Below, piece by piece: positions 8,672 through 16,404 of a DNA stretch of 64,000 bases. The DNA is from Streptomyces sp. 549 (lineage in GTDB: Bacteria > Actinomycetota > Actinomycetes > Streptomycetales > Streptomycetaceae): the NCBI RefSeq assembly GCF_030124175.1, contig NZ_JASKMT010000027.1, positions 1 through 64,000 of the forward strand, in the 5' to 3' direction. Each line of letters begins with the position of its first letter. Positions within the stretch are counted from its first letter, which is position 1. The translations under genes and the position numbers were made by a program. The notes beneath the pieces were generated by a model that did no database searches, was not told the DNA's origin, and worked only from the letters and a program-made list of their open reading frames with translations.

Positions 8672-8998
8672 GTGACCTACGTCATCGCGCAGCCTTGTGT
8701 CGATCTGAAGGACAAGGCGTGCATCGAGGAGTGCCCCGTCGACTGCATCTACGAGGGCCAGCGGTCCTTGTACATCCACCCGGACGAATGTGTCGACTGC
8801 GGGGCCTGTGAGCCGGTCTGCCCGGTGGAGGCGATCTTCTACGAGGACGACACCCCGGAGGAGTGGAAGGACTTCTACAAGGCGAACGTGGAGTTCTTCG
8901 ACGAGCTGGGCTCGCCCGGTGGTGCCAGCAAGCTCGGCCTGATCGAGCGCGACCACCCGGTGATCGCGGCCCTGCCGCCGCAGGAGCACGACGAGTGA
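8672..8998 (+). CDS. fdxA: 7Fe ferredoxin (3Fe-4S / 4Fe-4S)
   Basis: A 108-residue electron carrier. The cysteine spacing is that of FdxA/FdxC-type ferredoxins: an early Cys9, then CIEECPVDC, then CVDCGACEPVCPVEAI. The second motif binds the 4Fe-4S cluster, while the first set binds the 3Fe-4S cluster. The acidic C-terminal tail is typical of the actinobacterial type. The GTG start has a strong GAGGAGG (8656-8662). It lies directly upstream of dapC, as mycobacterial fdxC does next to an aminotransferase gene (from memory), but three hairpins between them suggest separate transcripts. Confidence 0.95.
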   Translation: MTYVIAQPCVDLKDKACIEECPVDCIYEGQRSLYIHPDECVDCGACEPVCPVEAIFYEDDTPEEWKDFYKANVEFFDELGSPGGASKLGLIERDHPVIAALPPQEHDE

Positions 8999-9057
8999 GC
9001 TGACCGCTTCCTCCGGATCTCCCGGGGTTTCCTCTCGGAGTTCCTCCCGAAGCGGAC

Positions 9058-9158
9058 CCGGCCGGCGGCGAGCCGGCCGGAGGGGCCCGGGTGCGTGTGC
9101 CGCACCGGGCCCCGACGGCTCGCGGCCCGGCGGCCCCTCGGTGGGCCGCCGGGCCGCG
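9058..9158 (+). terminator. Cluster of three consecutive stem-loops between fdxA and dapC
   Basis: Hairpin 1 spans 9058-9080 (9-bp arms CCGGCCGGC, 5-nt loop). Hairpin 2 spans 9082-9113 (arms GGGCCC...TGCG, one bulged G, 5-nt loop). Hairpin 3 spans 9121-9158 (16-bp perfect arms, 6-nt loop CTCGGT). At least one probably terminates fdxA. The others are unusual and could form a structured leader for dapC. Confidence 0.7.
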
Positions 9159-9223
9159 GCAGCAGCGCCGCAGCCCGGTCGGCCGGGCAGGTGGCGCCCA
9201 GCACAGAAAGCGAGTCACAGCCC

Positions 9224-10321
9224 GTGCCATCCGTCTCCTCGCGCCTGCCGGAGTTCCCCTGGGACCGGCTGGAGCCGTACAAGTCGACGGCCGCCGCACA
9301 TCCCGGCGGGATCGTGGACCTCTCCGTCGGTACCCCCGTGGACCCGGTGCCCGACCTGGTGCAGAGGGCGCTGGCCGAGGCCAGCGACCGGCCGGGCTAT
9401 CCGACGGTCTGGGGCACGCCCCAGCTGCGGGACGCGATCGCCGGCTGGTGCGAGCGCCGCCTGGGCGCGCGCGGCGTCGCGCACTCCAACGTGCTGCCGG
9501 TGGTCGGCTCCAAGGAACTTGTCGCCTGGCTGCCCACCCAGCTCGGGCTGGGCCCCGGTGACCGGGTGGCGTTCCCGCGCCTGGCCTACCCCACCTACGA
9601 GGTGGGCGCCCGGCTGGCCGGCGCGGAGCCGGTGGTCTACGACGAGCCGACGGAACTCGGCGGCGACGCCCCGGCCCTGTTGTGGCTGAACTCGCCCTCC
9701 AACCCCACGGGCAGGGTCCTGGACGCCGCGGAGCTGCGTGAGACGGTCCGCTGGGCCCGCGCCCACGGTGTGCTGCTGTTCAGCGACGAGTGCTACCTGG
9801 AACTGGGCTGGGAGACCGAGCCGGTCTCCGTGCTGCGCGAGGACGTGTGCGAGGGCAGCTTCGACGGCATCGTGGCCGTGCACTCGCTGTCCAAGCGCTC
9901 CAACCTGGCCGGCTACCGGGCGGCGTTCGCCGCCGGGGACCCGGCGGTGCTGGGCGAGCTGCTGCAGGTGCGCAAGCACAGCGGCATGATGACGCCGGCC
10001 CCCGTGCAGGCGGCGACCGTGGCGGCGCTCGGCGACGACCGGCACGTGGCGGAGCAGCGGGAGCGCTACGCCGCCCGCCGCTCCGCGCTGCGGGACGCGC
10101 TGCTGGGCCGCGGTTTCCGCATCGAGCACAGCGAGGCGTCGCTCTACCTGTGGGCGACCCGGGACGAGCCCTGCTGGGAGACGGTGAGGGAACTCGCCGA
10201 GCGCGGTGTGCTGGTGGCGCCCGGCGACTTCTACGGTCCGGCCGGTGACCGGTTCGTACGGGTCGCCTTCACGGCGACCGACGAGCGGGTCGCCGAAGCC
10301 GTCCGCCGCCTGCGCGACTGA
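9224..10321 (+). CDS. dapC: Succinyldiaminopimelate transaminase
   Basis: A 365-residue fold-type I aminotransferase that converts N-succinyl-2-amino-6-ketopimelate and glutamate to N-succinyl-LL-2,6-diaminopimelate in the succinylase branch of lysine and peptidoglycan precursor synthesis. The PLP lysine is Lys224 in SLSKRSNLAGY; SNPTG (159-163) and the FSDECYLELGW segment (186-196) are the usual cofactor contacts. Length is normal for actinobacterial DapC. The GTG at 9224 matches the family N-terminus (SSRLPEFPWDRLEPYK); an in-frame GTG at 9191 is possible but would add an unconserved extension. dapE, for the next step, lies 2 kb away. Confidence 0.92.
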   Translation: MPSVSSRLPEFPWDRLEPYKSTAAAHPGGIVDLSVGTPVDPVPDLVQRALAEASDRPGYPTVWGTPQLRDAIAGWCERRLGARGVAHSNVLPVVGSKELVAWLPTQLGLGPGDRVAFPRLAYPTYEVGARLAGAEPVVYDEPTELGGDAPALLWLNSPSNPTGRVLDAAELRETVRWARAHGVLLFSDECYLELGWETEPVSVLREDVCEGSFDGIVAVHSLSKRSNLAGYRAAFAAGDPAVLGELLQVRKHSGMMTPAPVQAATVAALGDDRHVAEQRERYAARRSALRDALLGRGFRIEHSEASLYLWATRDEPCWETVRELAERGVLVAPGDFYGPAGDRFVRVAFTATDERVAEAVRRLRD

Positions 10322-10352
10322 CCCGCCCGGACGACTGACCCGCCCGCTCGAC

Positions 10353-10399
10353 CGAGGGGCCCGTGCCGACCACCCGAAGTGGTCGGCACGGGCCCCTCG
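10353..10399. terminator. Bidirectional terminator between dapC and the secreted-protein gene
   Basis: A perfect 21-bp stem (10353-10373 with 10379-10399) with a 5-nt CCGAA loop. It sits between two convergent genes and should stop transcription from both sides. Confidence 0.9.
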
Positions 10400-10416
10400 T
10401 CCGTGCGTCGGTGGGG

Positions 10417-10887
10417 TCAGCCGCCCAGCGGGATGCCGCCGATGGAGCCGCCGCCGAAGGAGCCGTTGCCGAGCGGCAGCGCGTCGGTGGGCAGGCCGCT
10501 CTCGGTGAGCGCGTCGGTGGGCAGACCGCCCTTGGCGCTCTGCAGCGCCTTGCCCAGCGTGTCGGTGGGGCCCGCGGCGGCCTGGATCGCGGCCTTGCGC
10601 ACCATCGGGGTGGCGGACCGGCTGAGGGTCCCGGCGACCTGTCCGGCGGCGGGAACGGCCGTCTTCACCGCGTCGCTGCCCGCCTCGCCCGCCAGCGAGG
10701 TCACGTTCTGGGTGGCGCCGTCGAGTCCGCTGCTCAGGTTGTCGCTGTCGAGGTTGCTGACCCCGCCCAGGTCCGGGACGGAGGGAAGGTCCACGGCCTG
10801 GGCGGACCCGGCGGCAGCACCGACGACGGAGGCCGCGCCTGCGGCCGTCAGCAGTGCGCTCTTGGCGATCCGGCGCGTGAAGGACAT
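10417..10887 (-). CDS. Small secreted protein of unknown function
   Basis: A 156-residue protein with a clear signal peptide: RR at residues 5-6, a hydrophobic Ala-rich core, and a signal-peptidase I site near AGSAQA-VD (about residue 31). The mature part has no cysteines and is Gly/Ser/Ala/Leu-rich with repeated LPTDAL motifs near the end and a Gly-rich tail. AAAGGAG upstream of the ATG at 10887 is an excellent ribosome site and rules out the longer open frame. It resembles short secreted streptomycete proteins sometimes mislabelled as ATP-binding; no enzymatic motif is seen. Possibly a surface or matrix protein. Confidence 0.8.
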   Translation of the reverse strand: MSFTRRIAKSALLTAAGAASVVGAAAGSAQAVDLPSVPDLGGVSNLDSDNLSSGLDGATQNVTSLAGEAGSDAVKTAVPAAGQVAGTLSRSATPMVRKAAIQAAAGPTDTLGKALQSAKGGLPTDALTESGLPTDALPLGNGSFGGGSIGGIPLGG

Positions 10888-11129
10888 GATGCTCCTTTGA
10901 CGGAGAGAGTATTTCCGGACTCCGGGGCGTGCCCGGTCAGACGCAGTGCCTATCGCCCGGAAAGCCTTCGAGGTTGCGGCCCCGCCAGGTAAAGGATTGG
11001 TAATGTGTCGCATCATATGGGTGCCGCGGAGCGCGTGACCGGCATCGCGCGGAGGTGGCCGGAACGCCTGCGAGGCCAAGGGGCGCAAGGCCCGTGCCGA
11101 CTCGTGAAGCCACAGGTGGAAGCAGGCGA

Positions 11130-11149
11130 GGCGGCGTCAACACGCCGCC
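11130..11149 (-). terminator. Hairpin downstream of the lysozyme-like membrane protein gene
   Basis: GGCGGCGT (11130-11137) and ACGCCGCC (11142-11149) form an 8-bp stem with a CAAC loop, 35 nt beyond the minus-strand stop codon. The rest of the ~300-bp gap 10888-11183 holds no gene. Confidence 0.55.
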
Positions 11150-11183
11150 CTGCGACGTTCCCCTTCCGGGGTGTTCCGCCGTA

Positions 11184-12101
11184 CTACTGCGCGAGTGTCA
11201 TCCGCACTTCCGTGCTCTTTTCCCCGTCGGTCGTGCGCCAGCCGGCGGCGGAATTCCCCGCCTCCCACACGCGGTCGGCAAAAGTGATGCGGGAGATACC
11301 GAGTTCCGTCGCGTTGGCCACCGCCCAGTGCGCGAGTTCCCAGCCGCGCCGCTCCGCCTTCGCGCCGCCCTCCCCGTCGGCCGGTACCGGTACCGACACC
11401 ACCGGCAGCCCCGACACCGGGGCGCTGCGGCCCGCCCCCGACACGCCGTCCGCGGGGAGCACGTCCGCGCCGAACTCCCGGACCAGCTTCCGCCGGACCT
11501 CGGCGGAGTCACCCGCCACCGGCTGCGCGTTGCCCGTCGTGCAGTTGAGCGCCGCCGGCTGCCGGCCGACCAGTGCCGAGGTCAGCAGCGCCGCGTTCGC
11601 CTCGTGCTTGGCGTACGCCTGCGGGAAGCCGCTGCGCTGCACCTCCTGGGCCGCGACGGTCAGCGGCAGCCGGGTGTAACCCGGCACCTCCACCAGTCCG
11701 TCGTAGAACTTCCCGGCCGAGTACACCGGGTCCATGATCTGCTCGACCGTGCCCCACCCCTGCGAGGGCCGCTGCTGGAACAGGCCCACAGAGTCGCGGT
11801 CTCCGTAGTCGATGTTGCGCAGGGTCGACTCCTGCACCGCGGTCGCCAGCGCGATCGTCACGGCCCGGTCGGGCAGGCCGCGCGAGGCCGCCACCGCCTC
11901 GATCGCCGCGGCGTTGCGGGCCATCTGCGGCTCCAGCTCCCACCGCTGCTCACCGTCGGCACTGCGGACCTCGCACCGGGGCGGGCCGCCCTCGGTGGTC
12001 TTGTACTGCACCACCACGTACCCGGCCAGGGCGAGCAGCACGGACCCCGCGGCGACCGCCCGCCACCGGCGCCCGCGCTTCTTCTCCCGCTGCTCGGTCA
12101 T
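11184..12101 (-). CDS. Membrane-anchored lysozyme/transglycosylase-like protein
   Basis: A 305-residue protein with a charged N-terminus (EKKRGRRWR), one transmembrane helix (about residues 13-28) and an extracytoplasmic domain. The segment ATAVQESTLRNIDYGDRDS (about 85-103) followed by VGLFQQRPSQGWG resembles the lysozyme-like fold of lytic transglycosylases, with a candidate catalytic Glu in QEST. The C-terminal ~80 residues include AHWAVANATELGI, seen in similar streptomycete proteins. Likely acts on peptidoglycan at the membrane-wall interface. Databases sometimes call such proteins heavy-metal transporters, which the sequence does not support. Confidence 0.7.
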   Translation of the reverse strand: MTEQREKKRGRRWRAVAAGSVLLALAGYVVVQYKTTEGGPPRCEVRSADGEQRWELEPQMARNAAAIEAVAASRGLPDRAVTIALATAVQESTLRNIDYGDRDSVGLFQQRPSQGWGTVEQIMDPVYSAGKFYDGLVEVPGYTRLPLTVAAQEVQRSGFPQAYAKHEANAALLTSALVGRQPAALNCTTGNAQPVAGDSAEVRRKLVREFGADVLPADGVSGAGRSAPVSGLPVVSVPVPADGEGGAKAERRGWELAHWAVANATELGISRITFADRVWEAGNSAAGWRTTDGEKSTEVRMTLAQ

Positions 12102-12107
12102 GGCGTC

Positions 12108-12113
12108 AGGGTA
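12108..12113 (-). promoter_or_regulatory. -10-like element, probable leaderless start of the lysozyme-like gene
   Basis: TACCCT on the minus strand ends 6 nt before the ATG at 12101; no ribosome-binding site is seen. Confidence 0.5.
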
Positions 12114-12171
12114 GCCGGGGGCCGGGAGTTCCGGAGCCGGTGGGAAGCTGCCGCCCTGCCCGGCCCACGGG

Positions 12172-12177
12172 TAGGGT
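12172..12177 (+). promoter_or_regulatory. -10-like element, probable leaderless start of dapE
   Basis: TAGGGT ends 7 nt before the dapE ATG. It is divergent from the element at 12108-12113; only ~60 bp separate the two, so the promoters are back to back. Confidence 0.5.
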
Positions 12178-12184
12178 CGGCCGC

Positions 12185-13264
12185 ATGGCCCCGATCAACC
12201 TTGACCTGCAGCAGGACGCCGCGCGGCTCACCGCGCAGCTCGTCGACGCGCCCTCGGTGAGCGGCACCGAGGAACCGCTGGCCGACGCCGTGGAGGCGGC
12301 GCTCTCCGCGCTGCCGCACCTGAGCGTGCTGCGGTACGGCAACAACGTGGTGGCGCGCACCGAACTGGGCCGGGCCGAACGAGTCGTGCTGGCCGGCCAC
12401 ATCGACACCGTGCCGATCGCCGGCAACGTGCCGTCCCGCCTCGACGAGGACGGTGTGCTGTGGGGCTGCGGCACCAGCGACATGAAGGCCGGCGTCGCCG
12501 TGCAGCTGCGGATCGCGGCCACGGTTCCGGAGCCCAACCGCGACCTCACCTTCGTCTTCTACGACAACGAGGAGGTCGACGCCGACCTCAACGGCCTCGG
12601 CAAGGTCGCGGCGGCCCACCCCGACTGGCTGACCGGGGACTTCGCGGTGCTGCTCGAGCCGTCCAGCGGCGAGGTGGAGGGCGGCTGCCAGGGCACGCTG
12701 CGGGTCAGGATCCGCCTGGCCGGGCAGCGTTCGCACTCCGCCCGCAGCTGGATGGGCGACAACGCGGTGCACACCGCCGCACCCGTGCTCGCCCGGCTCG
12801 CCGAGTACCGCCCGCGCCGGGTCCTCATCGACGGGCTGGAGTACCGGGAGGGGCTGAACGCCGTCGGCATCGAGGGCGGCGTGGCCGGCAACGTCATCCC
12901 CGACTCCTGCACGGTGACCGTCAACTACCGCTACGCGCCCGACCTCAGCGAGGACCAGGCGCTGGCCCACGTCCAGGAGGTCTTCGCGGACTGCAAGGTC
13001 GCCGAGCTGACCGTGGACGACCACTCGGGGCCCGCCATGCCGGGCCTGAACCACCCGGCTGCGGCGGCCTTCACCGCCGCCGTGGGCGGCACGCCCAAGC
13101 CGAAGTTCGGCTGGACGGACGTCTCCCGGTTCAGCGCGCTCGGCGTGCCGGCCGTCAACTACGGACCGGGTGACCCCAACCTCGCCCACAAGGTCGACGA
13201 GCGGGTCGACACCGCCCTCGTCCTGCACTGCGAGGAGCGGCTGCGGGCCTGGCTGACCAGCTGA
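12185..13264 (+). CDS. dapE: Succinyl-diaminopimelate desuccinylase
   Basis: A 359-residue M20 zinc hydrolase that releases succinate from N-succinyl-LL-2,6-diaminopimelate, giving LL-diaminopimelate for lysine and peptidoglycan. Metal and catalytic motifs are in order: GHIDTVP (first metal His/Asp, about residues 73-79), GCGTSDMKAG (bridging Asp), YDNEEVD (catalytic Glu plus ligand), LEPSSGEVEGGCQG, and GDPNLAHKVDE near the C-terminus. The dimerisation domain lies between. The ATG at 12185 follows a -10-like element directly. It is the partner step to dapC nearby. Confidence 0.93.
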   Translation: MAPINLDLQQDAARLTAQLVDAPSVSGTEEPLADAVEAALSALPHLSVLRYGNNVVARTELGRAERVVLAGHIDTVPIAGNVPSRLDEDGVLWGCGTSDMKAGVAVQLRIAATVPEPNRDLTFVFYDNEEVDADLNGLGKVAAAHPDWLTGDFAVLLEPSSGEVEGGCQGTLRVRIRLAGQRSHSARSWMGDNAVHTAAPVLARLAEYRPRRVLIDGLEYREGLNAVGIEGGVAGNVIPDSCTVTVNYRYAPDLSEDQALAHVQEVFADCKVAELTVDDHSGPAMPGLNHPAAAAFTAAVGGTPKPKFGWTDVSRFSALGVPAVNYGPGDPNLAHKVDERVDTALVLHCEERLRAWLTS

Positions 13265-13285
13265 CGGCACCCCGGCCAAGGCGAT

Positions 13286-13352
13286 TTCCCCGGGCGTTCT
13301 CCGGGGTTCCCCCGGCTTCCCCCGGGTGTTCCCCCGGGCGTTCCGCCGGGCG
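13286..13352. repeat. Six imperfect 10-12-bp tandem repeats after dapE
   Basis: Degenerate units of the form TTCCCCCGGGCG follow one another for 67 bp, starting 21 bp after the dapE stop codon. Some can pair as CCCGGG palindromes, so the array may also serve as a weak terminator. Confidence 0.7.
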
Positions 13353-13404
13353 CCACCTGTGCCTGCGTAGGCTTGCTCGGAGATCACAGCGGAGGGAGCA
13401 CGAC

Positions 13405-14145
13405 ATGCCAAACTCGACGGAAGACCCGGAGCCGAGAGAGCAGCGACTCGGCCCGGTGGTGCGCCGCCGCAACCAGATGCAGCCGGGCACCGCCGACCAG
13501 CGCCTGCTGGAGTCCGTCGGGCCTTCCGACTTCGTCCACCAGGACCCCTGGCGGGTGATGCGCATCCAGTCCGAGTTCGTGGAGGGCTTCGGCGCGCTCG
13601 CCGAGGTCGGCCCCGGTGTGAGCGTCTTCGGTTCGGCCCGCACCCGGCCCGGCACACCCGAGTACGAGTCCGCGCGGGCCATCGGCCGCGCGCTGTCCGA
13701 GGCGGGCTACGCGGTGATCACCGGCGGTGGCCCGGGTGCCATGGAGGCAGCCAACCGCGGTGCCTCGGAGGCGGCCGGCGGCGTCTCCGTCGGCCTGGGC
13801 ATCGAGCTGCCCTTCGAGCAGGGCCTCAACAAGTACGTGGACCTGGGCGTCAACTTCCGCTACTTCTTCGTGCGCAAGACCTGCTTTGTGAAGTACTCGC
13901 AGGGCTTCGTGGTGCTGCCCGGAGGCATGGGCACCTTCGACGAGCTGTTCGAGGCCGTCACCCTGGTCCAGACGCAGAAGGTCACGCGCTTCCCGATCGT
14001 GCTCTTCGGCACCTCCTACTGGGAGGGACTGCTGGCCTGGCTGCGCGACACAGTCGCCGCCGAGGGCAAGGTCTCCCCGGGCGACCTGGACCTGCTGCAC
14101 CTCACCGACGACGTGGACGAGGCGGTCGCGCACGTCACGAAGTGA
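13405..14145 (+). CDS. LOG-family protein (TIGR00730-type, putative nucleotide 5'-monophosphate phosphoribohydrolase)
   Basis: A 246-residue Rossmann-like protein. The family hallmark PGGMGTFDE is present (about residues 171-179), along with ITGGGPGAMEAANRGA earlier, which together bind the nucleotide phosphate and ribose. Characterised relatives hydrolyse cytokinin-type or other nucleoside monophosphates to the free base and ribose 5-phosphate. The ~60-residue N-terminal extension is charged. GGAGGGAG precedes the ATG. It is the counterpart, by position, of M. tuberculosis Rv1205 (from memory). Confidence 0.88.
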   Translation: MPNSTEDPEPREQRLGPVVRRRNQMQPGTADQRLLESVGPSDFVHQDPWRVMRIQSEFVEGFGALAEVGPGVSVFGSARTRPGTPEYESARAIGRALSEAGYAVITGGGPGAMEAANRGASEAAGGVSVGLGIELPFEQGLNKYVDLGVNFRYFFVRKTCFVKYSQGFVVLPGGMGTFDELFEAVTLVQTQKVTRFPIVLFGTSYWEGLLAWLRDTVAAEGKVSPGDLDLLHLTDDVDEAVAHVTK

Positions 14146-14188
14146 CGCCGGGCCCGTTCCCGGACCTGTCCCAGGCCCCGGGCCCGGG

Positions 14189-15049
14189 TCAGGCCAGGCC
14201 CCGGCGGGCGACCGCCGGGGGCCGGTGGCCGGCGATGGACGCGACCATCTCCAGCACCTGGCGGGTCTCCGCCACCTCGTGCACCCGGTACACCTGCGCG
14301 CCCAGCCACGCCGAGACGGCGGTGGCCGCGAGCGTGCCGGTGAGCCGCTCCTTCACCGGGCGGTCCAGCGTCTCGCCGACGAAGTCCTTGTTGGACAGCG
14401 ACACCAGCACCGGCCAGCCGGACGCGGTCATCTCGCCCAGGCGGCGCGTCGCCTCCAGCGAGTGCCGGGTCGCCTTCCCGAAGTCGTGCCCGGGGTCGAT
14501 CATGACGCCCTCCCGGGGCACGCCCAGCGCCACCGCCCGCTCGGCGAGGCCGACGGTGGTGCGCAGGATGTCCGCCATCACGTCGTCGTAGGCCACCCGG
14601 TGCGGCCGGGTGCGGGGCGGGGCCCCACCGGCGTGCGTGCACACCAGGCCCGTGCGGTGGCGCGCGGCGACCTCGGCCAGACGCGGATCGACGCCGCCCC
14701 AGGCGTCGTTGAGCAGGTCGGCGCCGGCCTCGCACACCGCCTCGCCCACCTCGTGCCGCCAGGTGTCCACGCTGATCACGACCTCCGGATGGCGCCGCCT
14801 GACCTCGGCGACAAAACCCGCGGTACGGCGGATCTCCTCGTCGGCGCTGACCTCCTCGCCGGGCCCGGCCTTCACCCCGCCGATGTCGATGATCGCGGCA
14901 CCCTCGGCCACCGCCTGCTCCACCCGCAGCAGGGCCGGCTCGTCGAGAAAGGTCGCCCCCCGGTCGTAGAACGAGTCCGGTGTGCGGTTCACGATCGCCA
15001 TGATCACGGGTTCGTGTGCGCCGAACTCCCGTCGTCCCAGCCGCAGCAT
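14189..15049 (-). CDS. FolP2-type dihydropteroate synthase homologue
   Basis: A 286-residue TIM-barrel protein of the pterin-binding family. The first pterin loop is present as NRTPDSF (21-27), but the second, normally DIGGESTRPG in true dihydropteroate synthases, reads DIGGVKAGPG (55-64). This is the form of mycobacterial FolP2, which lacks DHPS activity. Later segments SVDTWR, LLNDAWGG and MIDPGHDFGK keep the barrel. It therefore probably does not make folate; its substrate is unknown. In mycobacteria folP2 adjoins gpgS, which is missing here. It is convergent with the LOG gene, 43 nt apart. Confidence 0.85.
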   Translation of the reverse strand: MLRLGRREFGAHEPVIMAIVNRTPDSFYDRGATFLDEPALLRVEQAVAEGAAIIDIGGVKAGPGEEVSADEEIRRTAGFVAEVRRRHPEVVISVDTWRHEVGEAVCEAGADLLNDAWGGVDPRLAEVAARHRTGLVCTHAGGAPPRTRPHRVAYDDVMADILRTTVGLAERAVALGVPREGVMIDPGHDFGKATRHSLEATRRLGEMTASGWPVLVSLSNKDFVGETLDRPVKERLTGTLAATAVSAWLGAQVYRVHEVAETRQVLEMVASIAGHRPPAVARRGLA

Positions 15050-15255
15050 GCGAGGCGTTCCCTTCGGTCTCCGGCCCGCGCCGCGCGGCGTCCGCCGGGC
15101 TGCGGCGGGACCTGCGGCGAGGCGCCGCGTGATCGTGCCACGCCGACCCTAACCGCCGCCTCCGCGTGGCACGATCAGGCGGGTGATGACCGTCCGGGCG
15201 CTGCCGCATGGCACGATCGGGACACCTCCTACCGTCGCACCCCGAGGTGAACGCC

Positions 15256-15711
15256 GTGTTCTGGTTCCTGCTGATCGCGATGCTCGCGGTGGTCGGCGCG
15301 GTCACGCTGGCCGTCGTCGGCAGCGGTGACGGCTCCGGCCGTGCGGCGGAGGGCGGCCTGCACGACGCCGAGCCGGACCGCGTCACCGACCCGCTGCCCG
15401 AGGACCGCCCGGTGGGCCGGGGCGACGTGGACGCGCTGCGGCTGCCGCTGGCGCTGCGCGGCTACCGCATGGCCGAGGTCGACGACGTGCTCGACCGGCT
15501 GGGTGCCGAACTCGCCGAGCGGGACGCGCGGATCGCGGAGCTGGAGTCGGCGCTGGCGGGTGCGCAGGCCGCCGCCATGGGACGCGGCGACCTGTTCGAC
15601 GCCCCCGGCGCCCCCGGCATCGTCGGCGGAAACGGCCGTGACAGAGGGAACGGAGGGAACGGAGGGAACGGGGAGGACGGCCTCGACGGTACGTCGGCCG
15701 GTGCTCGGTGA
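15256..15711 (+). CDS. Small membrane protein with a DivIVA-like domain
   Basis: A 151-residue protein: one N-terminal transmembrane helix (about residues 2-20), a short acidic linker, then a DivIVA-type motif, LPLALRGYRMAEVDDVLDRL, and a short coiled coil (ELAERDARIAELESAL). The tail has a Gly-Asn repeat. The GTG at 15256 is preferred because GAGGTG (15244-15249) sits 6 nt upstream; a GTG at 15247 would overlap that site. It ends in a 4-nt GTGA overlap with the next gene. Possibly a polarity or envelope scaffold; the equivalent of Rv1209. Confidence 0.75.
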   Translation: MFWFLLIAMLAVVGAVTLAVVGSGDGSGRAAEGGLHDAEPDRVTDPLPEDRPVGRGDVDALRLPLALRGYRMAEVDDVLDRLGAELAERDARIAELESALAGAQAAAMGRGDLFDAPGAPGIVGGNGRDRGNGGNGGNGEDGLDGTSAGAR

Positions 15712-16307
15712 GCGGGCCGCTGGCCGGTCCGGACGGTCTGCCGCGCTGCCCGTGGGCCGTGCTGACGCCGAACGCCCCCGAGTACACCGCCTACCACGAC
15801 ACCGAGTGGGGCCGCCCGGTCCACGGTGACGACGCCTTCTTCGAGCGGCTGAGTCTGGAGGCGTTCCAGTCCGGCCTGTCCTGGCTGACGGTGCTGCGCC
15901 GCCGCGAGGGCTTCCGGGCGGCCTTCGCCGGGTTCCGGATCGCCGAGGTCGCCGCCTTCACCGAGGCCGACCGCGAGCGGCTGCTCGCCGACGCGGGCAT
16001 CGTCCGCAACCGCGCCAAGATCGACGCGGTGCTCGGCAACGCCCGGGTCGCCGCCGGGTGGCCGGCCGGCACGCTGGAGCGGCTGATCCGGTCGTACGCC
16101 CCGGTGCCGCCCCCGTCGTCGCCTGCCCTTCCGGCGCCCGCGACGACCGAGGAGGTCCCGGCGGCCACCGAGCAGTCGGCCGCGCTCGCCCGGGAACTCA
16201 AGCGCAGCGGGTTCCGCTTCGTCGGCCCGACGACCGCCTACGCGCTGATGCAGGCATGCGGCCTGGTCAACGACCACCTCGCGGGATGCGTCAGCCGGGA
16301 GGGGTGA
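15708..16307 (+). CDS. DNA-3-methyladenine glycosylase I
   Basis: A 199-residue base-excision repair enzyme of the TagI family that removes 3-methyladenine from alkylated DNA. The zinc-snap ligands are at the ends: CPWA and YHDTEWG near the start, and GLVNDHLAGC at the C-terminus. The helix-hairpin-helix segment and the Trp-rich QSGLSWLTVLRRREGF motif are intact. An insertion of ~20 Pro/Ala-rich residues around 130-150 is not usual for the E. coli enzyme. Coupled by overlap with the DivIVA-like gene. Confidence 0.92.
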   Translation: MSGPLAGPDGLPRCPWAVLTPNAPEYTAYHDTEWGRPVHGDDAFFERLSLEAFQSGLSWLTVLRRREGFRAAFAGFRIAEVAAFTEADRERLLADAGIVRNRAKIDAVLGNARVAAGWPAGTLERLIRSYAPVPPPSSPALPAPATTEEVPAATEQSAALARELKRSGFRFVGPTTAYALMQACGLVNDHLAGCVSREG

Positions 16308-16404
16308 CCGGGTGCGGCGCCCGGGCCGCGGTGGCCCGGCGGCTCCCCGCAGGAGACGCCGACCACCGCGAACCCCGCTCGCGCCTTGCGGATCGCGGGG
16401 CCCG

